The position numbers and the translations under genes were made by a program. From Hortaea werneckii (Eukaryota; Ascomycota; Dothideomycetes; Mycosphaerellales; Teratosphaeriaceae): a stretch of DNA of 64,000 nt. Below the pieces are notes generated by a model. That model did no database searches. It was not told the DNA's origin and saw only the letters and a program-made list of their open reading frames with translations. Location: contig JBAOKB010000126.1 of NCBI GenBank assembly GCA_037044905.1, positions 310,001-374,000 of the forward strand, written 5' to 3'. This document shows positions 10,383 through 21,485 of this stretch, piece after piece (positions within the stretch are counted from its first letter, which is position 1; each line of letters begins with the position of its first letter).

Positions 10383-12608
10383 ATGCCTGCCCCGGCCTCG
10401 ACCACATCAGCCTCGACATCCACTGCGACAACCCTAAACTCAATGAGAGATCACCGACATTCGACCTCCTTCTCCTCCTTCAATCAGCCGCTCGCGTCGC
10501 CTCCGCGCATTGCGTTGAACGCCGCGGACGAAGAGGACTTTGATCTGCACTTCGACCCGACGCGATTCGAGGAAAAGCAGGCGAGTAGGCCGGGGACGGC
10601 CGAGGGCGCGCGAGCGTGGGTGCAGACCGACGACGGCGCAAGAAGAAGGGAGAGATCGCTAGGCCTAGGAGCAGCAGAGGAGGCGCATCACGAGGCAAGC
10701 CGGTTGCAAAGCGGGAGTGCGGCCGCAATCGCGGATCGGATTGTCAGGGCGAGCGCGAAGGACAGGGAAGACAGCCCCAGTACTACCGGCAGGCAGAGTA
10801 GGTTCGTGGAAGACATGAGCGGAGCTTCAATGATGGAGCGCGGGGGCAATGGCGTGCATGATTTTGGGTTTCCGGACGTTCCCGCAGGACCTGGGCGGAG
10901 TAGTCCTCGAATGGCAACAAGGGAGTCCTCATCGCCGCCGCATCGGTCTCCGAGCCAGGATCATCGGGGGAGTTGGATTGTAGATCCTGCAACGATCCCC
11001 ATCCGAACGAGCTCTAGTCGGGCGGTCACGAACGGGAGTCAGGAGAAGGAAGGGGCTGCTGGTAGTGGGAAGAGGAGTAGTATACAAGCCCCCCGGAGTC
11101 CGAGGAAACATCGAAGTCTAGGAAGCGTGCCGGAGATGAAGGGGATTAGTGAGGCACGGGCTCGAATGCAGAGGAGGGAGGGAGAGAGAAGACATGTTTC
11201 GGAATTGACGAATGGCCATTCCTACCGACAGAGCAGCAATAGCGTCGGCTTAGGAGCAGGGAGAGACGACGACGACAGACCATCATCACGACTTGCAACC
11301 TCCATGTTCCCCCAACCTCCAACCGGCAACTCTCCCTCCTCACAACCCCGTCCTTCCTCCCTGGGCGACCCTCTCAGCCAAAATAAATCTTCGCCTCTCC
11401 AACCAACCCCATCCACCGAACTCCCCCAACCTACCGCCGGCCTCTCAACCCCATCCTCAAACTGGACGCCCGAAAAAGAAAACATCCTCCGCGGACCCTT
11501 CGACTACCTCGAATCCCATCCCGGCAAATCCGTCCGTACCCACCTAATTAACGCCTTCAACGCCTGGCTGCGCGTGCCCGCCCCAAGCCTGGCCATCATA
11601 ACCAACGTAGTCGGCATGCTGCACACGGCCTCCCTACTAATCGACGACGTTGAGGACTCCTCCTCCCTTCGACGCGGGGTGCCCGTCGCACATCAGATCT
11701 TCGGACCCGCCCAAACAATCAACAGCGCCAACTACATCTACTTCCTCGCCCTCCAGGAACTGGGCAAGTTGAATAATCCGGAGTGTGTGCGCATCTATAC
11801 CGAGGAATTACTCTGTCTGCATCGGGGCCAGGGCATGGATCTCTTCTGGCGCGATACCTTGACCTGTCCGAGCGAAGAGGACTATCTGGAGATGGTTGGG
11901 AATAAAACAGGCGGGTTGTTCCGGCTTGCGATCAAGCTGATGTGCGCCGAGAGTCCGAGCCATAACCTCATGGTCGGGGTGGCGAACGCGAACCTCCATC
12001 ATTCCCCCGTCCAACCACCACCACAACCGCAACAAAAGCCGCAGCAAGAAGTGGCCGAGGAAGCGGAGCACGCAACCCCATCCCACCGTCCCCAACCCGT
12101 CCCCCCTTCCTCCCCCGCCTCCCCCCAACCAACCGACTACATCCCCCTCGTCAACACCATCGGCCTCCTCTTCCAAATCCTCGACGACTACAAATCCCTG
12201 GCTTCCTCCCCCTACGCATCGACCAAGGGCCTCTTCGCCGAAGACCTCACCGAAGGCAAATTCTCCTTCCCCATCATCCACTCCATCCGCGCCGACTCCT
12301 CGAACCTCGTGTTAATCAACATCCTGCGCCAGAAGACGAGCGACGAGGAGGTCAAGAAGTTCGCGGTCAGGTATATGGATTCCGCGACGGGGAGTCTGGG
12401 GTATACGCGCCGGGTGTTGAGGGGGTTGGTGAGGAAGGCCGGGGGGTTGGTGGCGGAGGTTGAGAGGAGTTTGGAGGGGTTTTTGGGTGGTGGGGCCCAG
12501 GAGGGGGTTGAGCTGGGTGGGGAGGGGGAGGCGGGGAAGGGGAGGAGTGGTGGGGATTTGGTTAGGGGGATTTTGGACGAGTTGAGGGTCGAGAAGGTTG
12601 TGGGGTAG
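10383..12608 (+). CDS. Geranylgeranyl pyrophosphate synthase with long N-terminal extension
   Basis: This trans-prenyltransferase condenses FPP and IPP to GGPP, used for protein geranylgeranylation, carotenoids and diterpenes. It is a single open frame from ATG to TAG giving 741 residues. The synthase core starts near residue 375 (ILRGPFDYLESHPGK). The first Asp-rich motif is D421-D422-V-E-D425, followed by SSSLRRGVPVAHQIFG; the second is D601-D602-Y. GKFSFPIIHSI, typical of fungal GGPPS, follows. Two features are odd. About 370 residues of Ser/Pro/Arg-rich low-complexity sequence precede the core. A ~45-55-residue Pro/Gln-rich insertion (about 537-583) sits between the MCAES helix and DYIPLVN, with no splice signals needed to explain it. 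Fungal GGPPS proteins are commonly 300-450 residues. No terpene-cluster genes flank it, so a housekeeping role is likely. Confidence 0.9.
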   Translation: MPAPASTTSASTSTATTLNSMRDHRHSTSFSSFNQPLASPPRIALNAADEEDFDLHFDPTRFEEKQASRPGTAEGARAWVQTDDGARRRERSLGLGAAEEAHHEASRLQSGSAAAIADRIVRASAKDREDSPSTTGRQSRFVEDMSGASMMERGGNGVHDFGFPDVPAGPGRSSPRMATRESSSPPHRSPSQDHRGSWIVDPATIPIRTSSSRAVTNGSQEKEGAAGSGKRSSIQAPRSPRKHRSLGSVPEMKGISEARARMQRREGERRHVSELTNGHSYRQSSNSVGLGAGRDDDDRPSSRLATSMFPQPPTGNSPSSQPRPSSLGDPLSQNKSSPLQPTPSTELPQPTAGLSTPSSNWTPEKENILRGPFDYLESHPGKSVRTHLINAFNAWLRVPAPSLAIITNVVGMLHTASLLIDDVEDSSSLRRGVPVAHQIFGPAQTINSANYIYFLALQELGKLNNPECVRIYTEELLCLHRGQGMDLFWRDTLTCPSEEDYLEMVGNKTGGLFRLAIKLMCAESPSHNLMVGVANANLHHSPVQPPPQPQQKPQQEVAEEAEHATPSHRPQPVPPSSPASPQPTDYIPLVNTIGLLFQILDDYKSLASSPYASTKGLFAEDLTEGKFSFPIIHSIRADSSNLVLINILRQKTSDEEVKKFAVRYMDSATGSLGYTRRVLRGLVRKAGGLVAEVERSLEGFLGGGAQEGVELGGEGEAGKGRSGGDLVRGILDELRVEKVVG

Positions 12609-14931
12609 TAGGAGATGCCCAAGATGGTGATAATGATGGGGATGGCGTCTGCCTATCTTTTTTTTTTTTTTTTTTTTTTTTTGGGTCCTTGGCTTCCCTC
12701 TTCTTGGGAGTTCCTCACGGTTAGGAAGCGCCTGTGCAGTTTGCGGCTGATGTCTAGTTCGCGAAAAGGCGAACTTATTCGTCTCTATCTGATTTGGCTA
12801 AGAGAGGGTCCTGGATGTCTTTTTCTGGATACTGCCCACAGGGACGGGGGACGGGGGACGGGGGTAAGGCCGACCCCAAGAGACAAGAATGTATGAGATT
12901 GTAATGGTAGTGGCAGGGCATCCCAAGGGGAGAAGGGAAGGAAAACGCGTAGAATGCATGGTGATTGTAGGTGTAAAGGGTCACAACCATTCGTCCTTTG
13001 CCCTTGCCTTGAGATGAGATGGAAATGACCTACAGAGCTTCTAGAGCAGGCGCGCAAGGTTCTCCTTCCAATCTCTCATTTTGAGGAATCATGTCTTCGG
13101 CAAAGGCTGGGATTGAGAAAAGTAGACAACAAGTCACGTGCTACTCTCAGAAAAGAACAGCATATGCCCCTCTTCGACCTCTTTCAAAGACCACATCAAA
13201 CGTAGTCTAGACCTGCCAGCTGACAGCATCTCGAGGCAGCTGAGGAGGGAATGAAGGAGCGGGTCCAACGGACCTTAGGAGCGCATGATCGTTCCGCGAG
13301 CGTTGTGATCATCTCGCCATGATTACCTACCGGAAATCCGCGATCGTGGTTCCATATAGGTCGGCATCCCTATAATGAACCGCGACTCTGGCAATCGCAA
13401 GCTTTTCCCTTCTGCTTCCCGTCTGCTTTTACTAGAATTGGAGCACCGTCGGTCCGATTTAGGTCTTTGCTTCGCACATTTTGGGATGTCTCTGTTCAAC
13501 AGTCACCTTACCAACTGGTTTGCGGCCGTTGTAGATGGGCTTGGCAGACAGGATGCGAGATGGGAGCCTCGGTTCTTTGTTGGTGTGCTGATAGGTGGCA
13601 AGAGTCTTCAGTCTAGTGGAGTCGAATATCCTAGATGAGTGTGATGGGAAAGTTATGGACGTCGGACCTCACAACTTGCCTTTCACGTCCTTCATCTCGA
13701 AAAGGGATCGACGTGATCATCAACTGGGAAGATACGGCCGTTTTGGAAGCTCCCGAAAGACATAATTGGTTTTAGCTTCACCGCCGGCCCGTTCCCTGCT
13801 GAAGTCTATCGGTATCTGAATTCGCGCCAGCGGGAACAGGCTGGCGTGCCGTGCATCATGTGAAGTCTGTCTCACAAGATCGGCCAGTCGACAGCCGTAC
13901 TGCGACTTCATGGCTGCCCAGTCTGATCCTAGGGAGATCGGTGAGCCCGGAGGGTTGGTCGCGTCACACAATCGGGCCTCTCATTCACTCCAGCAGGAGC
14001 AATGCTCACCAACTATGAGCTTCAGATCGCTGAATCGGAGGGAACATTTCCAGTTCAAGCCTTGGAAGGATTGGAGGACCAAGCAGTCCATTCTGCCGTT
14101 CCAGACCAGATCTCTTAACAATCAGGATCCTGTACCAAGCAATCAAGATCAAGAAGAAGCGAATACGCAGGCAGAAAGAAATCTCCTACCCAGCAACAAG
14201 ACTCATCCAGCCGGCCGAGCCGGCCACAGATGGGAGAGACCGTCGACCTATAATAAAGGACATATACAGCATCTTCGCTTCGGGGCCTCGGCAGCGTCAC
14301 TCGTACCGTCCGTTGCCTGAAAGCTCCGTTCCATTCAGCAGAAGCAGGAGACACACAGTCCGGGTAACGGAAGTCTAGTCAACCCTTTCCTTCCCTCCCG
14401 CCCGACAGTAGTAGGATCTCGTGCATTTGAGATTTGGAAGAGGGCTTGGTTGGCATTGATGTTGCTTGCTGTTTGGGGGGCGAGATCCGAGAAAGCCTAT
14501 TGAGTATAGATGTCGAGCCCTAGGCGCATTGGCATGGTTTTAGATTCGTTTCGGCGGTGCTCATGTCTCCGTGTAATGGTTGATTGCGCCACATAGCGCC
14601 CGCAGCGGCACACCTCTTGTCTGGTCCGCTTCCCTTATATCACTCTTGTAGGGCCGCCTGGCGTGCGGAGAAGGCACAATCATTCCTTTTTGCGTTCACG
14701 GGAAAGATAATACACACCTTGAGAGGAGACCATTCGAGATTCTGACCTCTCGTCTCGCTCATCTCTCCATTCATTCCTTTCTACATTCTCTCCTCGACTC
14801 GACAAGCGTCAAGTCCCTAACCTTCTGGAATTGGAACTTCGTCTACAGTCGACAGTGGCCCCGAGGGGCATTTTTACTGGGGTCCGAAGAGAAGAGCCGA
14901 CAACACATATCAACGAATTGGGGTCGAAGGA
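12609..14931. other. Intergenic region with T23 tract
   Basis: This 2.3-kb region lies between GGPP synthase and the PTH11-like receptor. A run of 23 T (about 12660-12682) sits some 50 bp after the GGPPS stop. An ATG-initiated plus-strand frame at 13910-14320 (136 codons) has no recognisable domain and no coding signature, so I do not call it. The distal part should be the receptor promoter. Confidence 0.45.
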
Positions 14932-16599
14932 ATGTTGCATACCTCCACAATGATCAACCCATATACACATGCGTCCATCCTAATGGACCGAGCCGCGGAC
15001 GATGCCCAATACGAATACAAAATGACCTCGAGTCGACTCGCTCTCATCGTCGTCGGAGCCATCTTCACGTTGATTGGGAGTATGCATATCTCGACCCAAA
15101 GCTCAGGCTGGCATTCCACCTCAAGCATGACTGACATTGAAGCTAGCAATCTCCGTCGTCCTTCGATTCGTGACAGCCGCAGTGCGCAGCCGACCTGTCG
15201 GCAAAGACGACTGGTTTATGCTCTTAGCCTGGCTCTCCTCTATAGGCTTCACAGCCGCCTCATATGTCTCCGTCGCCTGGGGCGTCGGGTTCGAGAAGGG
15301 CGATGCGCCGGATTGGTGGGCGCTGGAGGCGATCAAGGTGAGTTCAGACACCAAGATACCTTTGTTTGGGGAAGGGCCAAATAAATCGAATGCTTCAAAA
15401 GGGGGTGGAACGAACAAGATGATGAATATGGGGTTGCTAACACGATGGGTTTCTGCCAGGCCGTCTACGTCATCGAGATCTTCTACTACTTCAGCCTTTT
15501 CTTCGTCAAGGTCTCCATCCTTATGCTCTACCTCCGGCTGGCGGGCAGCTTACGCACGTTTCTTTACTGGGGCGCCATCGGGACCCTCGTCATCATCGTC
15601 GCCCAATTCGTGTCCACCGTTGTCGTGGTGGGAACACAATGTATACCGATGTCAACGTACTGGGACCCGACGGTCGAGGGGACTTGCATCAACATTAACG
15701 ATTTCTTTTATTGTAAGTCATTGACGAAGGGGAGACGAGTGGGAGGATAGGAAACCGTAGGAGTGCAATAGCTGACAAGGAACATTACAGCTACCAACAT
15801 TTTCACGATCATCACGGATATAATGATAATAGGGCTTCCAATCGCAACGTTATGGAAGCTCAACTGCCCTCGAGCACAAAAATACGGTATGCAACATTGC
15901 CCCCTCCTTACCTTCTCCCTCCGGTACATCAAAGCTGACAATCCTCCCCTTCCAGGCATCATGCTAGCTTTCCTCCTCGGCGGCATCAGCACAATAGCCA
16001 GCTGCATCCGCATGTACTCGATCCAGATCTTCACGGAGTCGCCGGAACGGATGCGAGACGCAGCGCCCATCAACACCTGGTCCTTCATCGAGATCAACCT
16101 CGGCATCCTCTGCTGTTCCGCGCCAGCCATCAAACCGCTCTTCTTCCGCTCCCAGCGCGATCGGAGCGCCGCCGTCATCGCCGCCGCCGAGGCAGCCAGC
16201 GACGAGAAACGGGGGAGTGGGGGTTTCAACCGTCGACTGCGTAAGAAAGATGATCTCCTCACCGAGACGACGACTGAGGTCGATCTCGAGAGCCGGATTC
16301 GCCCCGAACATCATCATCACCAGCTGCCACAACCACAACAACAGAATCAGTCAGTCATGGCGCCCTTGCAGAGCGTGCACACAGCAACTTCCTCATCACG
16401 GCGAGGCTCCAGATTCGAGCCCTGGAACCGCGGCGGCGACCAGCCGCAGTCGTGCTATGTGAGCGCCGAGCGACGCGTGCGGCCGGAAGGCAGCGTGGAG
16501 AGTTTCGGGAGCCAGCAGATCCTGGTGCAGACGACGGTGGATGTGGATGAGAAGTCGGTCGACGACCGGCGGCGCCGGGAGAGCGAGGCAGATAAATAA
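14932..16599 (+). CDS. Rhodopsin-domain membrane protein (PTH11-like, non-CFEM)
   Basis: This is a seven-helix fungal integral membrane protein of the rhodopsin-domain family that includes PTH11-related putative GPCRs, expected at the plasma membrane. Five exons (14932-15079, 15147-15337, 15460-15712, 15791-15886, 15956-16599) give 443 residues with consistent phases. Family hallmarks are in order: LRFVTAAVRSRPVGKDDWFMLLAW after TM1 (the Arg-x-x-Val-Gly-x-Asp-Asp-Trp motif), EIFYYFSLFFVKVSILMLYLRL in TM3, a Trp-Asp-Pro loop (STYWDPTVEGTC), TNIFTIITDIMIIGLPI, and RMYSIQIF before the last helix. INLGILCCSAPAIKPL is the usual TM7 end. The ~120-residue cytoplasmic tail is Arg/Gln/Ser-rich and disordered. 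No CFEM cysteine domain is present. Ligand and signalling partners are unknown; the G-alpha gene 17 kb away is not evidence of linkage. Confidence 0.9.
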
Positions 16600-16960
16600 A
16601 AAGTATTGGTAGTGTCCCGTGTTTACGGAGCATGTTTTTTTTTTTAATTGGGTTTTGATAAGGGAATGAATCCTTCTATTTCGATGGTTCCTTTTTCTTT
16701 TCTTTTTTTTTTTTCTCTCTCCTTGTCCTTTTCGTGACTCTGAATGTGAGCTCCGTCTTTGCAATCTCTCATCGACCTCATCTATTCACCCGCCCAAGTT
16801 CGGCGCAGGGTCAACATTGTATACTCTCCCAAGTCTCAATCTTCGATATTCCCTTTCTCATCTCACACATAACGAGCATTGTCGCCACTAGAAGCCGTTT
16901 CAGTAGCGTATGTCATTGGAGGCTGACCTCCGGAGTCGACCTCAGAATGAGCTCTCGAAA
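16600..16960. other. 3' region of receptor gene, pyrimidine-rich
   Basis: This is the probable 3' UTR with T-rich homopolymer stretches (16634-16645 and 16698-16715). No gene is supported. Confidence 0.4.
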
Positions 16961-16968
16961 GATACGTT

Positions 16969-17632
16969 AGAGCAACAATGTCTTCAGTACGCCAAGGTCA
17001 GTCGATGGCAAGGGATCGGAAGGATTAACAGCAGCAAGAACCCTACCTGTTCCAGTGTGATTGTCAAGACGATCGGATACCCTTGATTCGAGACCATTGA
17101 GATGCTGTAGTCTAGCCAGACCTGATGGTTCGTTGGAGTGCAGGTCTGTACGCTGGCCAGCTGGTGGAGCTGACGCAGTCGTGGGCTGTTACCGTTCATA
17201 TTGTAAGTGGTGGCTGTTTGAAAGCTTCTGAATTGGCTCTCAAATGAGTATGCAGCTGAGACGACACACGAGAGACGGCGTTGGCGTATATCCGAATAGG
17301 ATGGTGAGCCAGAAACGGTTGACCACCGACAAGTAAAGCGACGAAGAGGAGAGACAGTGTGACTTGGTGAGGAGTAGGAAACGAAAGTGTTCAAGGAACG
17401 CAAGATTGGGATCGGGCGAACAAGACTGATGCTGGCATATCAGATGACTCATGTCAAGTCCAACATCACTGCTACTGTTGTTCAGCGATGCAGGTTCCTG
17501 TACCTGCAGAGATGACGCTGGCGACGATGGCACTTTGATCGGTGTGACGGGAATCGTCAGTAGCGTCACTTCTTTCGAAAAGAAGCCATCAGCAGCATAG
17601 GAGGGCAAGCATTAAAAGCACCGGCCTTGCCA
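16969..17632 (-). pseudogene. Possible decayed or unresolved secreted-protein gene
   Basis: On the minus strand an ATG at 17632 opens MARPVLLMLALLCC, which looks like a signal peptide, but it meets a TGA after 14 codons. A neighbouring frame then stays open for over 120 codons (to 17240). A third segment (ending near 17042) reads NHQVWLDYSISMVSNQGYP and ends with a good donor GTAGGG. A branch-like CTGAC and an AG acceptor could splice to a short last exon ending LEQTLLL. I could not find splice sites that join the pieces in one frame. It is either a broken small secreted-protein gene or one whose introns I misread. No family is recognised. Confidence 0.25.
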
Positions 17633-18752
17633 TGGCACTAGGGTGGGCGACTGGGCAGGAGTTGCTGCAACAGATTCCGTCAACGCCAGGAACAGAACTT
17701 CTGGCAGAAATCCTGGAATAGCGGGTGCACGGCTCTACCGTGAAGAGTAATCGCTTGACAGACACTGCCGATGTGGCAGGAACTGTAAACTTTCAAACCT
17801 GAACATCAGTTGAAGTCTACAGCATATGACATGCCATGACATGCGCGTGCCACGCATCCAAGCAGTTGCGGCCAGGGTGTGGTCTTGAAATCGGAGACTA
17901 GCAGATTGATTCCTCTACCAGAGCGGTTCGTCCACGGGCGGCCTCGGTAGACAATCATGGCGCAGTGCTGTATCGAGATGGAATCATGCGAATCATATGG
18001 TTAAGGCTTCCGAAATCGTACAACAACACCCACGACTGCGGGCATGTTTTCTCGCTCTGCCGCAGCTAACTAAACGCCCTACAGCGAGGAGTCAAGGATG
18101 TGTGAGGTGAGGTCTGCACAGATATAGAAGTGAGGTTGGTCGTGACTCGCGACAATGGAGAAACACGTGATCAGGCGAAGAACAAGCTTTCCGGGAGGGC
18201 GGCGGACACGGCGGGAATCGGGAACTTGTCGCTGGTGAAACGTGGTCGCTGTGTCCGGTTGGTGTGGTCGCCTGTGTCGCGGCTGTCAGGGGTCCCATCC
18301 TTCCAATGAGAGCCGGGCAGCGAGCACAGGCCCGCCCAAAGCCCGCCGTCTCACATTAAGCCTCTCAGCCAAAAGTTACGCAAGCCTCAGCCCAGTGTCA
18401 CTGTTGCGCTGAGAGGTGGTATAGACGGGCAGTTACCGACCACACGACTTCATTTCTGCTTGAGAACCACCCACTTCATCCGGTTGCCCGCGTAGTGTTA
18501 CTGCTCACCTGGGCACTCGAGAGCGGAACATACCAGGCTGGGAGAAGTGGAGAAGAAGGACGGAAGGGCAAGGGTTCTGGCTGCTGGCTTCTGGGCCCCA
18601 ATGTGCGAGCTCCCACCTCCGCGGCCCTCGTAATCGCATTCTTGTTGGAGAGGTCCGTATATACATCCCACTACCCTTCGATACTCTTTCGTGACAGGAC
18701 TCCACCTGTCTGCGCTTTTCCGCTCCCCGGCATGCGACAGCACTGACATGCC
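17633..18752. other. Upstream region of mannosyltransferase gene
   Basis: This 1.1-kb region contains no gene I can support. The part next to 18753 should be the promoter and leader of the mannosyltransferase gene. Confidence 0.4.
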
Positions 18753-20254
18753 ATGGCCAGAAAATCCGATCTCCCCCCGCCTGTCATGGCTGTCTCGCGC
18801 TCCCTCCGCCGTACCAACCCCATCACCTACATCCTCGCCGCCGGCCTGTGTATATTCTTCCTCTACTTCTTCTTCGCCGACGGCACGAGCATCCCACGCA
18901 TAAAGACCCTAGACGCCGGCGCGAAACAGATCCTCAGCAGCAAAGATGCCGCCTCCAACGCCCTCTCCCCACCCTCATTACCCTACATCAAACCCAAGTT
19001 GGCCGAAGGCGAGATCATGGCCCCGCCGCCCGTGGTCCACTATCACATGAACAATGTCACCGTCACAGGCGACCCCATCGGCAACAGGGAAAGCGTTTTA
19101 ATCCTAACGCCCTTGGCGAGATTCTACGATCAGTACTGGGACAACCTCGTAAAGCTATCGTACCCCCACGACCTGATCTCACTGGGCTTCATCATCCCCA
19201 AAGGCAGGGAAGGCAATCTCGCGACGCAACAGCTACAAGAGCGGATCCAGAAAACCCAAGCGCCCACCAACAAGAACCGATTCGCAAGTATCACGATCCT
19301 GCGACAAGACGACGAGATCCCCGTCCTGACCGGCGAGCACGAACGCCACGCCCTCTCAGCGCAGAAAGAACGCCGAGCCGCCATGTCCAAAGCCCGCAAC
19401 GCCCTGCTCTTCACCACGCTGGGCCCGACCACCTCCTGGGTACTCTGGCTCGACAGCGACATTGTCGAGACGCCGGCCAGCTTGGTGCAAGACCTCGCCA
19501 GCCACGACAAGGGCATCATCGTGCCGAACTGCTTCCAGCGGTACTACAATAAGGACAAGGAGAGCATGGACGTCCGGCCGTATGACTTTAATAGCTGGCA
19601 GGACTCGCCCACCGCCAAGGGGCTGGCGGAGAAGATGGGTCCCGAGGAGATTCTGTTGGAGGGGTATGCGGAGATGGCTACGTATCGGAATCTGATGGCT
19701 TATATGGCTGGTACGTAAACCTTTCTCTCATAAAAGGAAAAACCAGGAGATTCAGGGATGGGAGAGAGAAGGGCCACGAGAGAAAAAAAGAAGAGACCTG
19801 ATTTTTTTTTTCTTCTTTTTTCAAAAACCGAACGATTGACTGACTCCCCGACGCAACAACAACAGATCTCAACGGCGATCCCCGCCGCGAAGTCGACCTC
19901 GACGGCGTCGGCGGCACCGCCCTCCTCGTCAAGGCCGACGTCCACCGCGACGGCGCCATGTTCCCGCCTTTCCCCTTCTACCACCTCATCGAGACCGAGG
20001 GCTTCGCGCGCATGGCCACGCGCCTCGGCTGGCAGGCTTACGGGCTGCCGAATTATTTTGTATGTTTCTTGTCCCACCTTGTCCCGTCTGTCCTTCGCTT
20101 CCTTGCTTCGCTTCTTGCTTTTACTATGTGTTTGCTTTTTTTTTTTTTTTGGTTTTTGCTTTTGCTTTTCTTTTCCTTTGTTCGCGCGTGTAAAAAGGGG
20201 AGTCGAGAATACTGACTTGAGTTTTCTGGATAGGTGTATCATTACAACGAGTAA
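18753..20254 (+). CDS. mnn9: Mnn9-like mannan polymerase subunit (GT62 mannosyltransferase)
   Basis: This is a type II Golgi alpha-1,6-mannosyltransferase of the Anp1/Mnn9/Van1 family, which extends the outer chain of N-glycans in the mannan polymerase complexes. Exons 18753-19710, 19866-20059 and 20234-20254 give 390 residues. There is a short cytoplasmic N-terminus, a TM anchor at about residues 24-41 (ITYILAAGLCIFFLYFFF), a stem, then the catalytic domain. ESVLILTPLARF opens the domain; WVLWLDSDIVETP holds the DxD metal site at D234-S-D236; GIIVPNCFQRYY follows. GGTALLVKADVHRDGAMFPPFPFYHLIETEGFARMA is split by the first intron boundary just upstream. The last exon codes only VYHYNE, the usual family C-terminus, which supports the splice. 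Mnn9 is preferred over Anp1 or Van1 by length and by SRSLRRTNP before the anchor, but the paralogue is not certain. Confidence 0.9.
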
Positions 20255-21485
20255 ACATCGAGAAGGGAGAGCGGGGGGTGGCAGAGAAAAGTAAGAGAGA
20301 TAGGCCAAAAATGGGAAATCTCTCCTTTTTTTTTCTTCTTCCACCACGCGCCATCTTCGAAGGGAGAAAAATGAATCCTTGTCTGAGTTTTTTTTGAGGG
20401 TCTTTTTGTGTTTCTAGTTCTCCCCGAAGCAAAAGAAACGATGCATAAGTCTGCGTGGCGTTTTCCATCAGGAGTTTTGGAAAAGAATTTGGTTCTGGGA
20501 AAGGGGGAGGTGGAGAATTGGGAGGGGTAAGAATTACAGGATAGAAAGACTCGTTAGCATTATGGTATAGGGGGAACTTGTAGTCTGGTAGTAGATGGTA
20601 TCCTTTGGTGAGAAGATCGATTTGTAGTGCTTGTATAGCAGTGATGAAGACACTTAGTCGAAATGAAGTTCCGATTCTTTGGAAGGGGCTTTGGATGGAG
20701 GTGAAACTCAAAGCGGTGATTGTACAGACTTCTAAGGGTGCGCAAGGCAAACGATCGTCAAAGTAAACCAGTGGGTAGGTATTGTGCAAGCATAAGGTGA
20801 ATAGGACGATAAGCGCCCCGTCCAAGTATTTTTTTTTTTTTCTTCGATTCTAAAAGATGATAAATCTCTGTCAGGTAGGAAGTGTGAGAAAGACAACGTA
20901 CTCAATGCCGCCTGCGAGTATTCTGCGACACTTAAGCCATAGCACCTCCTGATCTGATGTAGACACTCTCTGCAGTTGCTGAAACCCGCGTCACGTGTCG
21001 CGTTCGCCGGCAGGAATTCCTTGGCAAGCGGTTTGTCCGCCCCAAAGTCTTCCGCTTTAGGAAGTCACCGAACGCACCGAAAAAATAAAAAAAAAAAAAA
21101 TTCTGGGCAGAAATCAAAAAGGCAAAAACGAACAACAGCTGGGATTCTCAACTGGTCACCCACGTTAATACTAATCAGCCGGTTTGCAGCTTAAGTACAG
21201 GAGAGCGGACGGGATCCTCTGTTTTCTGCAACCTGTGGTCGTTCGTGATAAATGTGCACTAAAGATCTGATATATTCGTTGAACATTGAAGACGCTAGAA
21301 GCTTAATTTCGACTTGTTAAGGGATTGAAAGTGATGGGTGTCCGCACCAATACTGTTAATAAACATGTCTATTTCGGCTGCAAAAACCTGGATTCTTGTC
21401 TCCAAGGACAGACTGGATCCAACATAGGGCGCTCGGATGACATGATTGGCATTATGTACTGGATCGATTGTTGATAGGGGTGCCT
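20255..21485. other. Convergent intergenic region with homopolymer runs
   Basis: This 1.2-kb region lies between the mannosyltransferase (+) and the methionine sulfoxide reductase (-), which converge. It contains T- and A-rich runs (about 20326-20338, 20828-20840, 21084-21100). No coding sequence is supported. Confidence 0.45.

Noticed and set aside
10383..12608. Terpenoid gene cluster around GGPP synthase
   Set aside because: Neighbours are a coiled-coil protein, NHP2 and a receptor-like protein; there is no cyclase, P450 or prenyltransferase nearby.
13910..14320. 136-codon plus-strand frame with ATG
   Set aside because: No domain, no hydrophobic core, no splice support; composition resembles random frames of this genome.
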